NCBI GenBank assembly: GCA_022750355.1
Contig: JAKIVW010000015.1
Span: 1-24,978 of the forward strand
DNA length: 24,978 bases
DNA from: Thermoplasmata archaeon
GTDB taxonomy: Archaea; Thermoplasmatota; Thermoplasmata; Lutacidiplasmatales; UBA184
Direction: 5' to 3'
Shown here: piece after piece, positions 23,460 to 24,978 of the stretch
Layout of the letters: every line of letters starts with the position of its first letter
Position numbering within the stretch: position 1 is the first letter of the stretch
Notes under the pieces: generated by a model
What the model saw: the letters and a program-made list of their open reading frames with translations, nothing else
Databases searched by the model: none
Told to the model about the DNA's origin: nothing
Translations under genes and position numbers: made by a program

Positions 23460-24047
23460 ATGCACGATCCTCGCGGGCTCCGCGGGCCGAGTCGACGGAG
23501 GTCGATTCTCCGCCGCCCAACTGGGTTCGTGATCGGCGCCCTGGTGACCGCTTTTCTCGCGATGGGAGGTGTGGGTGGGGTCGCGTTTCAAGTGACGCAC
23601 TTGAACGAGAGTCTTACCGGAATCCAGGCGCCGACCCAATTTCTCACTCACTGGCAACAGGTCGGTTCCGAGTCGGGACAGATTCCCCCCTTCCTGCCTC
23701 GAGCCTGGAGTGGGGCGGTCGGTTTCCCCTCCCGGTTGCCACGGCTCTCGGGGGCAGAACGGATCAACCCCGTCACGGTCGGGGACCAGGCTCTCGTTTG
23801 GGTATTCAACGAGAGCGTGGGCATGGCCACCAGCACTGAAATCGAGATCACCTTCAACATTCACTACCTGGTCGGGGTCACCGCAACGGCAGCCTCGATC
23901 ACCGTGTACATCGAAACCCAACGGGCCGCTCCTCGGGCGACTCAAACCTTCACCGTCTACTGGGACTCAGGCCATGCGGCGGGCGTCACCTACGTCGACC
24001 AGATCGAGGTGGCTCAGGCGTGCGTCGCGGTCGGGACCTGCCCATGA
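23460..24047 (+). CDS. Tandem secreted paralogue 1
   Basis: 195 residues. An arginine-rich head (MHDPRGLRGPSRRRSILRR) and one membrane helix (about 22-44) are followed by an external beta-rich domain. The last 90 residues hold the part shared with the next gene: EIEITFNIHYLV, SITVYIETQ, FTVYWDSGHAAGVTYV and a terminal ACVAVGTCP with two cysteines five residues apart, probably a disulfide. I do not know the family by name. The ATG at 23460 is the only plausible start before the helix; the frame upstream (to 23106) overlaps the Kelch gene in another frame and is not coding. It ends in an ATGA overlap with the next gene. Confidence 0.8.
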   Translation: MHDPRGLRGPSRRRSILRRPTGFVIGALVTAFLAMGGVGGVAFQVTHLNESLTGIQAPTQFLTHWQQVGSESGQIPPFLPRAWSGAVGFPSRLPRLSGAERINPVTVGDQALVWVFNESVGMATSTEIEITFNIHYLVGVTATAASITVYIETQRAAPRATQTFTVYWDSGHAAGVTYVDQIEVAQACVAVGTCP

Positions 24048-24625
24048 TGGCCTCCGTCCGGCCGCCCCGGAGGTTCGGCAGGACGATTCGGTTCGGAATC
24101 GGCGTCGCGTTGATGGCCTCCCTCCTCCTCGGTTCCGCCGTGATCGGGTGGGGCCTGGGCGCTCCAGCGACCGTCGCGCCCGGGACGGTCGAGCAGGGTC
24201 AAGGAGCCGACGTCGGAGAGCAGACTCCAGCCTACTGGGTGTGGCAGGCCGCTCAGGTCTGGGGCATGCCGTCGCCGGTGCCGGCGATGCTGTCGACCGT
24301 TTCCCTCACGCCGACCCTGCTCCCCGCGGCGGGAGCCAGTTTTCGGATCAACGGCGCGACCGCAGCCAACACGTCGGTCCGCTGGGAGTTCGGGGAAACG
24401 ACCGCCGCTCCGGGTTCTACGGAGCTCGAACTGCGTTTCACGGACGGCCTAAGTAGGGCGGCCTCCACGCTGACGGTCTACCTCGAGACCCGCCCGGGGA
24501 CCTTGCCCGCGGGGCTGACGTTTTTCCTATACTGGGACGCGGGCGCATTCGGCCCGAGCGGCGTCACCGTCGAAACGATGCATGTGATCGTGCTGGCCTG
24601 CGCGGGAATCGGGCGCTGCCCCTAG
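24044..24625 (+). CDS. Tandem secreted paralogue 2
   Basis: 193 residues, beginning with an ATG that overlaps the stop of paralogue 1 (ATGA), so the two are translated together. It has the same layout: basic head (ASVRPPRRFGRTIR), one helix (about 17-38), Gln/Thr-rich stretch with TPAYWVWQAAQVWGM, and a beta domain with ELELRFTDG, STLTVYLETRPGTLP, LTFFLYWDAG and the terminal ACAGIGRCP. The C-terminal block matches paralogue 1 almost motif by motif while the N-terminal half has diverged. It is probably anchored by its uncleaved helix with the domain outside. Confidence 0.82.
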   Translation: MMASVRPPRRFGRTIRFGIGVALMASLLLGSAVIGWGLGAPATVAPGTVEQGQGADVGEQTPAYWVWQAAQVWGMPSPVPAMLSTVSLTPTLLPAAGASFRINGATAANTSVRWEFGETTAAPGSTELELRFTDGLSRAASTLTVYLETRPGTLPAGLTFFLYWDAGAFGPSGVTVETMHVIVLACAGIGRCP

Positions 24626-24750
24626 AGCGACCCCCGGCCCGTTACGGCCCGAGGAGCACGACGCGACCGATTTTCCTCCGTATCCGACTTCCTCACGACA
24701 CGTACGTTCTTCTACCCGAAAACCCGGAGCGCCGCTTGAGGTGCCACACG

Positions 24751-24978
24751 ATGGCATACCCCCACACCACCACAACAACCGGGAACTCCTACCGACTGAA
24801 GCCGCGCCACGTCATCGGCGGAACGATCGTCGCACTCCTCGTCATCGGAGGCAGTTGGGTCATGGCGGCTTCGTTTGCCGTCACCCAAGGGCCGGCCGAG
24901 ACGGGAAGCGGAGTCTATCATGGCACCGCGGCGCTCGCGTACTGGACCGAGACGGCGGCGGGTGTGGGAACGATGGCG
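24751..24978 (+). CDS. Tandem secreted paralogue 3, cut by the window edge
   Basis: The first 76 codons are present; the frame is open to the edge. The start is an ATG with GAGGTG (24738-24743) seven bases upstream. The head (MAYPHTTTTTGNSYRLKPR) is followed by one helix (about 20-43) and ALAYWTETAAGVGTM, which lines up with PAYWVWQAAQVWGM of paralogue 2. It is 125 bases after the previous stop and has its own ribosome-binding site; an AT-rich CCGAAAACCC about 30 bases upstream is a weak promoter candidate. The shared C-terminal block would lie outside the window. Confidence 0.75.
   Translation, partial: MAYPHTTTTTGNSYRLKPRHVIGGTIVALLVIGGSWVMAASFAVTQGPAETGSGVYHGTAALAYWTETAAGVGTMA

Noticed and set aside
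1..24978. CRISPR array, transposase, integrase, phage or toxin-antitoxin genes
   Set aside because: No regularly spaced repeats, terminal inverted repeats or matching proteins were seen on either strand.

Overview
The window looks like a piece of a high-GC archaeal chromosome, most likely an uncultured Thermoplasmata-type archaeon. This is inferred from the sequence and was not tested phylogenetically. The support is: many start codons with an AT-rich, TATA-like box centred about 25-30 bases upstream (leaderless archaeal promoters); a large thermopsin-type (A5) protease; several very large secreted proteins rich in N-glycosylation sequons (PQQ propeller, Kelch plus PKD-like repeats); and short secreted proteins with one N-terminal membrane segment. 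Third codon positions are strongly G/C. As a result, long antisense and off-frame open frames are common, and I left them out.

Layout. 1-386 (-): a zinc-binding protein cut by the window edge. 387-929: no convincing gene. 930-1835 (-): a membrane protein with an eight-cysteine zinc domain. 2122-2655 (-): a small secreted/anchored protein. 2879-4141 (-): an AlkZ/YcaQ-type DNA glycosylase. 4315-4818 (-): a MOSC-domain protein. 5091-5357 (+): an unknown 88-residue protein. 5488-6762 (+): an isolated RnfD/NqrB-like membrane protein with an added external domain. 6983-8727 (+): an ABC-2 exporter pair. 8886-9275 (+): a small four-helix membrane protein. 9404-9532 (+): a very basic 42-residue protein. 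9883-13340 (+): a four-gene ABC-permease-ABC-permease operon with overlapping or nearly touching genes, one of which appears to start with CTG. 13548-16101 (+): a thermopsin-like secreted protease split by a +1 frameshift. 16315-17409 (-): a polytopic membrane protein. 17535-20669 (-): a secreted double PQQ propeller. 20936-23356 (+): a Kelch/PKD-like surface protein with a C-terminal anchor. 23460-24978 (+): three tandem small secreted paralogues, the last cut by the window edge.

How the parts fit. The right two thirds is dominated by export and the cell surface: three ABC ATPases with three ABC-2 permeases, then a secreted acid-protease-like protein, then two large adhesin- or receptor-like surface proteins, then a tandem family of small membrane-anchored secreted proteins. 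A relative of that tandem family sits alone at 2122-2655. The left third holds unrelated housekeeping and repair genes and two zinc-domain proteins. I found no tRNA, rRNA, CRISPR array, insertion sequence or phage gene.

The most unusual points are the frameshift in the thermopsin gene, the CTG start inside the ABC operon, the tandem secreted family, the FYVE-like cysteine spacing in the protein at 930-1835, the unannotated basic microprotein at 9404, and an inverted repeat just upstream of the thermopsin TATA box.
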